Of a stretch of DNA of 64,000 nt, positions 9,132-17,453 are shown one piece after another. The stretch's first letter is position 1, and the number at the start of each line of letters is the position of its first letter. The translations under genes were made by a program, and so were the position numbers. The stretch lies in NCBI GenBank assembly GCA_965197405.1, contig OZ240206.1:620001-684000 (forward strand), in the 5' to 3' direction. Origin of the DNA: G965197405 sp965197405. Lineage in GTDB: Bacteria > Chloroflexota > Dehalococcoidia > Lucifugimonadales > JAGWBF01. A model generated the notes under the pieces. That model made no database searches, had not been told where the DNA came from, and saw nothing but the letters and a program-made list of their open reading frames with translations.

Positions 9132-9554
9132 ATGTACAACAAGCCGATGCTGGGCCTGGAACAGTGCCAGGCTGCGATAAACGCGATGATTGCGGACTTC
9201 AACAGAACCCCCGACCGACGCCCCGTAGATATGGCTGTCGTGGACGACGCGGGTAATCTCCTCGCCTATGCTCGTATGGACAAGTGTCTGAGGCCCACCT
9301 ACGCCATCAATAAGGCTTACACTTCCGCGATGAGGGGGATGGACTCTGTGAACCTGGCAGACCAGCTCAAGGCCCTGGGCATGAGCAGCCTGTCGGAGAT
9401 GGGAGACCCCAGGTTGACCCTTATTCAAGGGGGGCTGGTGGTCCGCAACCCGTCTGATAACGCTGTCCTGGGAGGCATCGGGGTCGGTGGGCTGCCCACC
9501 GGCAAGGAAGACGAGGACATCGCGAGGGCCGGCCTTGCTGCCCTGGGCCTTTAG
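9132..9554 (+). CDS. GlcG/HbpS-family protein
   Basis: Small (140 aa) protein of the GlcG/HbpS (DUF336) family, found as haem-binding or glycolate-locus proteins and as accessory genes in catabolic clusters. The core AINKAYTSAMRGMDSV, IQGGLVVRNPSDNAVLGGIGVGG and the acidic tail are typical. The start at 9132 is chosen for the strong GGGGAGGTGA site four bases upstream; a longer in-frame reading from 9027 would run through the promoter. It is divergent from the dihydropyrimidinase and followed by the amidohydrolase. Biochemical role uncertain. Confidence 0.85.
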   Translation: MYNKPMLGLEQCQAAINAMIADFNRTPDRRPVDMAVVDDAGNLLAYARMDKCLRPTYAINKAYTSAMRGMDSVNLADQLKALGMSSLSEMGDPRLTLIQGGLVVRNPSDNAVLGGIGVGGLPTGKEDEDIARAGLAALGL

Positions 9555-9619
9555 GCCTCGACCATTAGGGAAGTGCCTGGGAAAGACGCACTATAAAATA
9601 GAATGTGGGAGGACCAGCT

Positions 9620-10741
9620 ATGGGTGACTACAGGATCATATCATCGGACAATCACGTGTTTGAGCCACCGGACCTATGGACGAGCAGGATCGATTCGAAG
9701 TTCAAAGGCCGCGAGCCGCAGGTCATCCGGCTGGAGGACGGCTCCGACCGTTGGTTCACCGACGGCATCAGGGGCCAGCGAATGTTCGGCGGCGCGCAGG
9801 CGGGTGTGAGGTTCGAGGAGCCGGAAAACCTCGGCACTCTCTTCACATTTGACGAAGTACGTCCGGGGGGCTACATCCCTGAAGAGCAAGTGAAGGACAT
9901 GGCGATTGATGGAATAGACGTGAGCATACTCTATCCCACCGTCGGCCTACAGCTATTCTGCACGGTGCCTCATGGCGAGCTTTTGTCGGCGATCTTCAGG
10001 GCGTACAACGACTGGCTTGCCGAGTTCTGCAACGCGTCCCCCGATAAGCTCAAGGGTATCGCGATGGTGAACGTGGACGACGTGCAGGACGGGCTGAGCG
10101 AGCTGGAGCGCAGCGCCAAGATGGGTCTAATCGGAGCGATGATAACCATCTACCCACCCGAGGATAGGTCCTACGACTCCTCGATTTACGAGCCTTTCTG
10201 GGCCGCCGCCCAAGATTTGAATATGCCCCTCAGCCTTCACATTACCACAAACCGCCCCGGCCCGGGCCAGCAGTACACGGACCTGGATACCGTGAAGATG
10301 TCCTTCCTGTGCAACACGGACCACTGGGTGAGGATGTCCCTCGCAGACATGATATACAGTGGCGTATTCGAGCGATACCCGAAGCTGATGGTCGGGTCCG
10401 TCGAGCAAGAGCTGTCCTGGGTCCCCCACTTCCTCGACCGGCTGGACTACAACTACACCCAGAGGGCCGTGGGGGATAGCGGCTACCGGTTCAAGGGAGA
10501 TGCGCTCCCCAGCGACTTCTACTACAGCAACGTGTTCCTCGGCTTCCAGGAAGACGGCCTGGGCATAAGGGACCGGCACATCATAGGGGTGGACAATCTC
10601 CTGTGGGGTTCCGATTATCCCCATCAAGAGTCCACCTTCCCCAGAAGCCGGGAGATCATCGACGAGATTCTGTCGGACTGCACCGAGGAGGAGAAGGCCA
10701 AGATCGTAGGAACCAACTCCGCCAGGATATATCGCCTCTAG
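9620..10741 (+). CDS. PF04909 amidohydrolase (decarboxylase/hydrolase), paralog 1
   Basis: TIM-barrel metal-dependent hydrolase of about 373 aa. The N-terminal motif SSDNHVFEPPDLW carries the D-x-H-x-x-E variant of the metal site seen in this subfamily in place of H-x-H. Other likely ligands are in SLHITTNRPG and LWGSDYPHQEST. Start at 9620 follows GGGAGGA; an in-frame GTG at 9605 lies before that site. It is clearly paralogous to the two genes at 14990-17288 (shared DYR, SSDNH and DLWTSRI motifs). Members act on aromatic or heteroaromatic acids and lactones; the substrate here is unknown. Confidence 0.9.
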   Translation: MGDYRIISSDNHVFEPPDLWTSRIDSKFKGREPQVIRLEDGSDRWFTDGIRGQRMFGGAQAGVRFEEPENLGTLFTFDEVRPGGYIPEEQVKDMAIDGIDVSILYPTVGLQLFCTVPHGELLSAIFRAYNDWLAEFCNASPDKLKGIAMVNVDDVQDGLSELERSAKMGLIGAMITIYPPEDRSYDSSIYEPFWAAAQDLNMPLSLHITTNRPGPGQQYTDLDTVKMSFLCNTDHWVRMSLADMIYSGVFERYPKLMVGSVEQELSWVPHFLDRLDYNYTQRAVGDSGYRFKGDALPSDFYYSNVFLGFQEDGLGIRDRHIIGVDNLLWGSDYPHQESTFPRSREIIDEILSDCTEEEKAKIVGTNSARIYRL

Positions 10742-10779
10742 GAGCCGAAGGCCCTCGCGGCCTTTCCGGTGGCAGATAT

Positions 10780-10818
10780 GGTGGATACTTCCTTATGGGA
10801 AGTATCCACCCTTGTTTC
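10780..10818 (+). terminator. Intrinsic terminator after amidohydrolase 1
   Basis: Perfect 13-bp stem GGTGGATACTTCC (10780-10792) / GGAAGTATCCACC (10798-10810), five-base loop, then a T-rich CTTGTTTCT. It lies 38 bases past the stop codon. Confidence 0.7.
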
Positions 10819-10871
10819 TGGGACACGAATCGGACTGGGCGGCGTGTCTACCGGGAGTGAAAAAGGAGGTT

Positions 10872-11094
10872 CAGGCCTTTTCATTGTCACCCTGAGCGAT
10901 AGCGAAGGGTCTAAAGTCCTTTTCCTCGGTGTAGTTTTGCTCGCGAGGCATTTTTAGATTCTTCGTCGCTCCGCTCCTCAGAACGACACGCGGTGGGGGC
11001 CTAACTGCTGCACCTGTCTACCTGTCTGCTACAGGCAGGCCGCCAGATAGAGGCAGGTCTGTATTCACCATAACGTCGAGAATGAAAGGCTCTG
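10872..11094. repeat. MITE-like element, copy 1, at the SDR ribosome-binding site
   Basis: Family M element (ends CAGGCCTTTTCATT and, inverted, CAGAGCCTTTCATT). It is flanked by the direct repeat AAAAGGAGGT at 10861-10870 and 11097-11106. The right copy is the Shine-Dalgarno sequence of the SDR gene that starts at 11112. Longer than its relatives because of a CAGGCAGG-rich insertion near the right end. Confidence 0.75.
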
Positions 11095-11111
11095 GGAAAA
11101 GGAGGTGCAGA

Positions 11112-11864
11112 GTGAGACTGGAGGGGAAGGTAGCCCTCATCAGTGGCGGCGCCAGGGGTATGGGAGCCGTAGAAGCCGGGCTGTTCTGTAATGAGGGGGC
11201 TAGAGTGGTCTTCGGAGACATCCTGGATGAAGAGGGGAGGGAGATAGAGGAGGAGATACGAAGGCAGGGGGGCGAAGCGACCTACATTCACCTGGATGTG
11301 ACGAAGGAATCAGACTGGCGCGGGGCTGTCGAAGCCGTCGTCAGCAAGTACGGGAAGCTGGACGTTCTGGTGAACAACGCCGCCATCCTCTTCATGAAGG
11401 CCATAGAGGACACGGAAGAAGAGGAGTGGGACCGAATCATGGCGGTCAACGCCAAGGGGGTGTTCCTGGGCACTAAACACGCCATCCCAGCCATGCGGGA
11501 GGCCGGGGGAGGCTCCATTATCAACATCTCCTCCGAAGCGGGTCTTGTGGGCAACCCCTATGGTGTCGCCGCCTACAGCGCCACCAAGGGAGCGGTCCGC
11601 ATCTTCAGCAAGGTGACGGCCATCGAGTGCGCCAAAGACAAGATAAGGTGCAACTCCGTCCACCCGGCCCCCATCGAGACCCCCATGCTGGAGGGGATTC
11701 TGAGCGACCCGTCCTCACACAGGGCGATGCTGCGACGCATACCCCTGGGCAGGCTGGGGGCGCCGGAAGACATAGCCTATGGCGTCCTTTACCTCGCCTC
11801 CGATGAGTCCTCCTTCATGACCGGCTCCGAGCTTATCATTGATGGAGGCACAACGGCCCAGTAG
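11112..11864 (+). CDS. Short-chain dehydrogenase/reductase (SDR), paralog 1
   Basis: Classical SDR of 250 aa that oxidises or reduces an alcohol/ketone with NAD(P). It shows the cofactor motif SGGARGMG, structural NNAA, Ser in INISSEAG and catalytic AYSATKGA. The GTG at 11112 is preferred because AAGGAGGT sits five bases upstream; the frame stays open back to 11082. Acidic GDILDEEG after beta-3 hints at NAD(H). It is close in sequence to the SDR at 17454-18203. It follows an amidohydrolase and precedes an LLM oxidoreductase on the same strand, suggesting one catabolic unit. Confidence 0.92.
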   Translation: MRLEGKVALISGGARGMGAVEAGLFCNEGARVVFGDILDEEGREIEEEIRRQGGEATYIHLDVTKESDWRGAVEAVVSKYGKLDVLVNNAAILFMKAIEDTEEEEWDRIMAVNAKGVFLGTKHAIPAMREAGGGSIINISSEAGLVGNPYGVAAYSATKGAVRIFSKVTAIECAKDKIRCNSVHPAPIETPMLEGILSDPSSHRAMLRRIPLGRLGAPEDIAYGVLYLASDESSFMTGSELIIDGGTTAQ

Positions 11865-11955
11865 CTGGTGACAATCAAAAGACCCTGCGAATTCGGTAGC
11901 CTGGAAAGACTCGATTTCTGTCGGAAGTAAAGGCAGAAGCAAAGGAGCGACAGCT

Positions 11956-12810
11956 ATGAAGATTGGCATTTTCGTGTTCCAGACGGGAAACTCTGTAGAC
12001 ACGGCTGTGCTGGCGAAGAAGGCCGAAGACCTAGGCTTTGACTCCTTCTGGGTCCCGGAGCACGCCATCATACCGGTGAACACCGCATCTCCGTGGCCCG
12101 GTTCCGCCGACGGCATCATACCCGATTACTACAGCCAGATCGTGGACCCATTCGTTGCCCTGGGTAGGGCCTCCGCGGTCACGAAGACCATAAAGCTGGG
12201 GACGGGTGTTTGCCTGGTCCCCGAAAGGAACCCCCTCCTTCTGGCAAAGGAGGTCGCCACCCTTGACCACTTCTCCGGCGGCAGGTTCATCTTCGGCATA
12301 GGGGCGGGCTGGCTCAGAGAGGAGACGGAGATATTGGGGGGTAACTTCGAGCATCGCTGGACTCAGACCCGCGAGTCTGTCATGGCGATGAAGGAGCTGT
12401 GGACCAAAGAGGAGGCCGAGTACCACGGGGAGTACTACGACTTCCCTCCCGTCCGGTCGTTCCCCAAGCCCGCCCAGAAACCCCACCCGCCCATATACCT
12501 GGGCGGGAACGCCAGGAACGTGTTCAGGCGGGTGGTGGAATGGGGCGATGGCTGGATGCCCAGCCTCACAAGCGTGGAGACTATAAAACGGGGCTGCGCC
12601 ACCCTTAACGAGCTTGCCGAAAAGGCTGGCCGGGACCCCGCGTCCATCGAAGTCCTGGCCTTTGGTCAGTCCGGCGAGTACAGGGACCGTGAGGTCATAA
12701 AGGACCTGGAGGAGTCCGGTGTGAGCCAGGTGACCATCTGGCTGGAACAGAGGGACGATGGAGACAAGGCCCTGGCCGAGATGGAGGAGACCGCCCGACA
12801 GGTGCTCTAA
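11956..12810 (+). CDS. LLM-class F420/FMN-dependent oxidoreductase
   Basis: Luciferase-like oxidoreductase of about 284 aa. Typical stretches are KIGIFVFQTG at the N-terminus, LGFDSFWVPEHA, IKLGTGVCLVPERNP, GRFIFGIGAGWL and PIYLGGNARNVFRRVVEWGDGWMP. An AAAGGAGCGACAGCT site precedes the ATG. It resembles the TIGR03619-type subgroup whose members usually use F420; cofactor and substrate remain inferred. It converges on a second LLM gene at 12952. Confidence 0.9.
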   Translation: MKIGIFVFQTGNSVDTAVLAKKAEDLGFDSFWVPEHAIIPVNTASPWPGSADGIIPDYYSQIVDPFVALGRASAVTKTIKLGTGVCLVPERNPLLLAKEVATLDHFSGGRFIFGIGAGWLREETEILGGNFEHRWTQTRESVMAMKELWTKEEAEYHGEYYDFPPVRSFPKPAQKPHPPIYLGGNARNVFRRVVEWGDGWMPSLTSVETIKRGCATLNELAEKAGRDPASIEVLAFGQSGEYRDREVIKDLEESGVSQVTIWLEQRDDGDKALAEMEETARQVL

Positions 12811-12833
12811 TGCCGCCTGCGGTGTAAAAGTGA

Positions 12834-12889
12834 AGGCCCAGGGAGGGGGCGCTGGGACCAAGCCCCAACTGCGCTTCCTCCTTGGGCCT
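12834..12889. terminator. Bidirectional terminator-like hairpin between convergent LLM genes
   Basis: Long imperfect stem with outer arms AGGCCCA/TGGGCCT and inner GGAGG/CCTCC and GCGC/GCGC pairs. It lies between two converging stop codons. On the minus strand it is followed within a few bases by TTTT. Confidence 0.5.
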
Positions 12890-12951
12890 ACTCAGAGCTA
12901 ACCTGGGCAGCTATCGCAGCTATCCCAAAGACCGCTGCCCGCCGCCTCGGG

Positions 12952-14121
12952 CTACGCCTTCTCCCCCGACTCCTTGAATTCGGGCAGGACGTACTTCCCG
13001 AACATCTCTATTGACTTCATCACCTTCTCGTGGGGTATCGTCTCCGACTGGATCAGGATCATCAGCTGGTCGCACCCCGCCTCTTCGTGCTTCCTGATCG
13101 CCTCTATGCAGCTCTCCGGGTCCCCTCCTATTATCACTCCCCGGTCGCACAGCGTGTCGGCGTCCATCTGCTCCCACACCTTCCGCACCAGGGTCTCGTA
13201 CCCATACCCCTTCACGTAGCTCTCCGGGTCCTCGGTTTCATCTATTGATTGCACGTCCCCAAGAGACCTGAAATTTCCCCTCAGATGCTCAGGCACTCCG
13301 CCCCAGTTTTCCAGCAGCTTCTCGTATACGTCTTTCTGGTCCTGCACGTAGGGTTTGCCAGGGCCAAAGAACGCCTTCACGGACTGGGCTGCCAGCTCCC
13401 TCGCCTCCCGGTTGTCCTCCCCGCAGTACCCCAGGGTTGAGTTCGCCCACTGGTCGTTTATCTCGGCTCCCACCGGCTTTGCGTGCCTCACCCTCTCTTT
13501 ATACGCTTCTATGTGAGGTCTGAGCATCTCTGGGGCATTGGTCCCAAAGGACAGCACCCCTATTCCCTTGTCCGCCGCCATCTGGTACGTCGAAGGCTGC
13601 AGGGCGGCCACCCAGATGGGCGGATGGGGTTTCTGATAGGGCTTGGGCAGCACCTGCCGGGGCGGTACGTTCCAGAACTGCCCCTCCCACTCGAACATTT
13701 CCGACTCCCATATCTTGGGCACCATGGACAGGGACTCTTCCCACATATCCCTGGTCTCCCGGGGGTCCAGCCCCATGCCCGTCTGCTCGTAGGGAGCCGA
13801 GCGGCCGGTCCCGAAGTCCACGCGGCCGTGGGTCAGGTGGTCCAGGAAGGCGACCCGCTCCGCAACACGGATGGGGTTGTGATAGGGCAGAATGACCACC
13901 CCGAAGCCCAGTCTTATCCTCTTCGTCAGCCTGCTCAGGGCGCCGTAGAAGACCTCCGGGCAGGGGGAAGCGGAGAACCCCGTGAGGAAGTGGTGCTCCA
14001 CGAACCAGAGGTAGTCGAACCCCATTTCGTCGGCGAGGATGCACTGCTCCAGGGTCTCTTCGATGACCTGGTGGTCGTCCAGATTCGGCCTCTGCATTTC
14101 ATACTGCAAGGCGAGTTTCAT
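12952..14121 (-). CDS. LLM-class flavin-dependent oxidoreductase (alkanal-monooxygenase-like)
   Basis: About 389 aa, the long two-subdomain type of luciferase-like monooxygenase. Diagnostic parts are MGFDYLWFVEHHFL, RIRLGFGVVILPYHNPIRVAERVAFLD, GRVDFGTGRSAPYE and IIGGDPESCIEAIRKHEEAG. The start at 14121 (MKLALQ) is chosen because GCGGAGG lies nine bases upstream; an in-frame ATG at 14136 is before it. Members oxygenate aldehydes, ketones or aromatic rings with reduced flavin. The neighbouring amidohydrolases suggest degradation of an organic acid, not proven here. Confidence 0.9.
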   Translation of the reverse strand: MKLALQYEMQRPNLDDHQVIEETLEQCILADEMGFDYLWFVEHHFLTGFSASPCPEVFYGALSRLTKRIRLGFGVVILPYHNPIRVAERVAFLDHLTHGRVDFGTGRSAPYEQTGMGLDPRETRDMWEESLSMVPKIWESEMFEWEGQFWNVPPRQVLPKPYQKPHPPIWVAALQPSTYQMAADKGIGVLSFGTNAPEMLRPHIEAYKERVRHAKPVGAEINDQWANSTLGYCGEDNREARELAAQSVKAFFGPGKPYVQDQKDVYEKLLENWGGVPEHLRGNFRSLGDVQSIDETEDPESYVKGYGYETLVRKVWEQMDADTLCDRGVIIGGDPESCIEAIRKHEEAGCDQLMILIQSETIPHEKVMKSIEMFGKYVLPEFKESGEKA

Positions 14122-14173
14122 AGTGTGCCTCCGCACTATAAAGATTTCTCAACCAGGGGGGATTTCCACTCAT

Positions 14174-14201
14174 ATTATAGCAGATTCCCAGCCCATGTCT
14201 T
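14174..14201 (-). promoter_or_regulatory. Possible promoter for the LLM gene at 12952-14121
   Basis: On the minus strand TATAAT (14179-14174) is preceded by AAGACA (14201-14196) at a 16-base spacing. The -10 is perfect and the -35 weak. The predicted start is about 45 bases before the ATG. Confidence 0.45.
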
Positions 14202-14345
14202 CCCCATTTCGTTCCGCGAGCAGGGTCTTTTACTGATAAGTGAATGAACCGCTAAATCCTAGCGCTTCTCCAACGTCACTCCCCTGCTTCCGCAGGAATT
14301 GCGGGCGGGACTGGTTAAGATATTTACTCACGCATCAATAAAAGG

Positions 14346-14371
14346 CCCTGGCCCTGCCCACGGGGCCAGGG
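14346..14371 (-). terminator. Intrinsic terminator after the deaminase gene
   Basis: Perfect 9-bp stem CCCTGGCCC/GGGCCAGGG with an 8-base loop; on the minus strand it is followed by CCTTTTATT. It lies about 80 bases past the deaminase stop. The rest of 14202-14450 shows one degenerate CCCGC palindrome and nothing coding. Confidence 0.55.
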
Positions 14372-14450
14372 GATGCCTCCGCGCTACAGTCCCAGACAAA
14401 TGACGGGACTATAACCAAGCACGGGCACGCCCGGGGCTTTCAGCCGGACG

Positions 14451-14909
14451 CTACCGCCGGGCCTCCCACTCTCGCCGGGTGTCGAAGCCCTCCTGGGGTA
14501 GCACGCCTGTCACCACTGTGAGCTTGTCTCCCCACTTCGTCAACTCCAACAGGCCCTCCACGGTATAGCCGGCAAACCGGCTCACCGAAGAATCGGGCTG
14601 GGCGCCCATTACCAACATGCTGATTCCGCTTACCATGAGGGCTCCCAGACACATGGGGCAGGGCTGGAAGGTGGTGTAGAGGACGCAGCCCGACAGGTCG
14701 CCATGACCCTGCGCAGCCCTCGCCTCACTCAGCGCCACGGTCTCAGCGTGGGCCGTGGGGTCCTGGGTCGTGGTGCCAAGGTTTCTGCCCCCTGCCACCA
14801 CTGAGCCGTCTCGCACGACCACCGACCCCACGGCTGAGTTACCCTCCGCTCCTGCCTTCGCCGCCTCTTCCAGCGCCAGCCTCATAAAATGCTCATGGTC
14901 CTGTGGCAT
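14451..14909 (-). CDS. Cytidine/deoxycytidylate-deaminase-family nucleoside or base deaminase
   Basis: 152-aa zinc deaminase. The zinc and proton-shuttle motif is DPTAHAETVA and the second zinc motif is QPCPMCLGAL. An AAAGGAGCG site precedes the ATG. The overall form resembles guanine deaminase or bacterial TadA-like proteins. Its position among LLM and amidohydrolase genes suggests a catabolic base deaminase more than tRNA editing, but this cannot be settled from sequence alone. Confidence 0.85.
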   Translation of the reverse strand: MPQDHEHFMRLALEEAAKAGAEGNSAVGSVVVRDGSVVAGGRNLGTTTQDPTAHAETVALSEARAAQGHGDLSGCVLYTTFQPCPMCLGALMVSGISMLVMGAQPDSSVSRFAGYTVEGLLELTKWGDKLTVVTGVLPQEGFDTRREWEARR

Positions 14910-14989
14910 CGGTGCGCTCCTTTCTATGCCCCTCTATGCCCACTCAACGTGGCGGCGGGTGGGCCACCGCGCGGAAAGACCTCTGACGC

Positions 14990-16117
14990 CTAGAGGTTAT
15001 ATATCCGGGCGGCGTTGCCCCCCACAATCTTGGCCTTCTCATCCTCGGTGCAGCCCGCCAGAATCTCGTCTATTATCTCCCGGCTCCTCGGAAACGTGGA
15101 CTCAGGATGCGGGTAGTCCGAACCCCACAGCAGGTTGTCTACACCTATTATGTTCCGGTCCCTTATCCCCAACCCGTCTTCCTGGAACCCCAGGAACACG
15201 TTGCTCCGGAAGAAGTCGCTGGGCAGCAGGTCTCCCTTGAACCGGTACGGCGCAAATTCAATCGCCCTCTGCGTGTAGTTGTAGTCCATCCTGTCCAGAA
15301 AATGGGGCACCCAGGACAACTCCATCTCCACTGACCCCACCTGTAGCTTCGGGTACCGCTCGAATACCCCGTTGAATATCATGTGGCCAATGGACATCCT
15401 CACCCAGTGGTCCACGTTGGTAAGGAAGGAGGGTGCGCTTGTGGGGATGAGGTCCACGAACTTTTCGTTTGGCCGCAACCGGACTGTCGTGATGTGCAGG
15501 CTAAGGGGCATCTCCAGGTCTTGAGCCGCCGCCCATAGAGGCTCGTACCTTGGATTATCGTACCCCCACTCCTCAGGGGGGAAGACGGTGATCATGGCCC
15601 CGGCGAACCCCATCTTGGCGCAGCGCTCCAGCTCCTTCACGCCCACCTCCACGTCGTCGGTGTTGAGCATGGCGATGCCCTTGAGCCGGTCGGGGAAGGG
15701 GCTGCAGAACTCGGCGAGCCAATCGTTGTACGTCCTGAAGAGAGCCGTAAGAAGCTCGCTGTCTGATATACGGGTATAGAAACCGAGGCTAACGGTGGGA
15801 TAGAGTATGCCCGCGTCAATGCCGTCCGCGTCCATGTCCCTGACCTGCTCCTCGGGGATGTAGCCGCCGGGGAGTATCTCTTCATAGGTGCTGGCAAAGC
15901 TCAGATTTTCCGGCTCGTCAAACCTTCTGCCCGCCTGTGCCCCGACGGAAGCGCCGGAAGCCATCTGAAGACCGTCGCAGAAGAACCAGTCGCTGCCGTC
16001 TTCCAGGCGGACGACGTGGGGCGCGCGGTCCTTGAACCTAGACTCGATTCTGCTTGTCCACAGGTCTGCCGGCTCGAATATATGGTTATCCGATGATATG
16101 ACCCTGTAGTCAGACAT
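14990..16117 (-). CDS. PF04909 amidohydrolase, paralog 2
   Basis: 375-aa TIM-barrel metal hydrolase with the same SSDNHIFEPADLWTSRI opening, SLHITTVRLRP and LLWGSDYPHPEST motifs as the gene at 9620. It is followed closely by a third paralog upstream on the same strand (16161-17288). The tandem pair differs in the substrate-facing insert after DLWTSRI (residues 40-75), which suggests related but distinct substrates. Confidence 0.9.
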   Translation of the reverse strand: MSDYRVISSDNHIFEPADLWTSRIESRFKDRAPHVVRLEDGSDWFFCDGLQMASGASVGAQAGRRFDEPENLSFASTYEEILPGGYIPEEQVRDMDADGIDAGILYPTVSLGFYTRISDSELLTALFRTYNDWLAEFCSPFPDRLKGIAMLNTDDVEVGVKELERCAKMGFAGAMITVFPPEEWGYDNPRYEPLWAAAQDLEMPLSLHITTVRLRPNEKFVDLIPTSAPSFLTNVDHWVRMSIGHMIFNGVFERYPKLQVGSVEMELSWVPHFLDRMDYNYTQRAIEFAPYRFKGDLLPSDFFRSNVFLGFQEDGLGIRDRNIIGVDNLLWGSDYPHPESTFPRSREIIDEILAGCTEDEKAKIVGGNAARIYNL

Positions 16118-16160
16118 GCTTACCTCTCATGGATTTTGTCTGGGGGAAAGGCCGACGCCG

Positions 16161-17288
16161 CTAGTCGAGCTTGTATATCCTGGTGGCATTTCCGCCCACG
16201 ATTTTGGCCTTCTCTTCCTCGGTGCATTCCATCAGTATATGGTCAATAATCTCACGGCTCTTGGGAAAGGTGGATTCCGGATGGGGATAGTCCGCACCCC
16301 ACAGCAGGTTGTCAACACCTATGACGTCTCGAAGCCTTATCCCCACCGCGTCCTCCTGGAACCCCAGGAAGACGTTGCGGCGGAAATACTCGCTGGGGAG
16401 CATGTCTTCCTTGAACCGGTAGGGGATGAACTCGACCTGTCTCTGGGTGTAGGTGTAGTCAATCCTATCCAGGAAATGGGGGACCCAGGCCAACTCCATC
16501 TCCACCGACCCCATCTGGAGCTTCGGGTAGCGCTCGAATACTCCGCTGAAGATAATCTGTCCCAGGGACATACGGACCCAGTGGTCAATGTTGGAGAAGA
16601 AGGCGGGGGTCAGGGTCTGAAGGACCTGGTACTCCTGGCCCGGGCCGGGACGATTTGTACTGGAGTGGAGGCTAAGGGGCATATCCAGGTCTTGGGCTGC
16701 GGCCCAGACGGACTCGTACTCCGGCGAATCGTATGGCCTGTCCTCGGGGGGGTAGACGCTGATCATGGCTCCGGAAAGCCCCATTTTTGCGCAGCGTTCC
16801 ATCTCATGTATCCCTACCTGAACGTCGTCCAGGTTAATCATAGCGATAGCCTTGAGACGCTTGGGAAAGGCGCCACAGAACTCTGCAACCCAATCGTTGT
16901 AGGTTACCAGGACGGAGTTCAGGAGGTCGCTATCCGGGATGGTGCTGAATAACCCGAGAACGGTGGTGGGATAAACTATGCTCACGTCAACCCCATCGGT
17001 GTCCATGTCTTTGATGTGCTCTTCGGGGATGTAGCCTCCAAGGGGCACGTCCGCGAAGGTGTCCCGGTGAAGCGTCAGCGTCTCCGGGGCTTCGAACCTC
17101 ACGCCCGTCTGCGTTCCGACCTCGACGGGGCTAATCTTATAGCCGTCGCAGTACCACCAATCCGCTCCCGTTTCCTCGCGGATAATCTGGGGCACCCGGT
17201 CCTTGTACTTGCCCGTGACCCTGCTCGTCCACAGGTCCGATGGCTCCATGACATGATTGTCCGATGATACGACCCTGTAGTCGGCCAT
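16161..17288 (-). CDS. PF04909 amidohydrolase, paralog 3
   Basis: 375-aa enzyme, tandem paralog of the preceding gene. It opens MADYRVVSSDNHVMEPSDLW, with SLHSSTNRPGPG and LLWGADYPHPEST later. Note His-Ser-Ser in place of His-Ile-Thr at the central ligand strand, and Gly-Ala-Asp in place of Gly-Ser-Asp. Start at 17288 is supported by GGGAGG six bases upstream; an in-frame ATG at 17303 has no such site. Role inferred only from family and cluster. Confidence 0.9.
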   Translation of the reverse strand: MADYRVVSSDNHVMEPSDLWTSRVTGKYKDRVPQIIREETGADWWYCDGYKISPVEVGTQTGVRFEAPETLTLHRDTFADVPLGGYIPEEHIKDMDTDGVDVSIVYPTTVLGLFSTIPDSDLLNSVLVTYNDWVAEFCGAFPKRLKAIAMINLDDVQVGIHEMERCAKMGLSGAMISVYPPEDRPYDSPEYESVWAAAQDLDMPLSLHSSTNRPGPGQEYQVLQTLTPAFFSNIDHWVRMSLGQIIFSGVFERYPKLQMGSVEMELAWVPHFLDRIDYTYTQRQVEFIPYRFKEDMLPSEYFRRNVFLGFQEDAVGIRLRDVIGVDNLLWGADYPHPESTFPKSREIIDHILMECTEEEKAKIVGGNATRIYKLD

Positions 17289-17453
17289 GCCTGACCCTCC
17301 CAACTTTTGTTTTGTGAAACACCAGATGCCGGTCGCCCCGGCAAAGGCTATCTATCAGTAAAACGGCACAAGAAAGTATAGCTAGGTTCGCCAACCTAGT
17401 CAATCGAACTTTGAGGCATCAAGTCCGTCTTCCGGCGTTGTGGTCCGGCCCGG

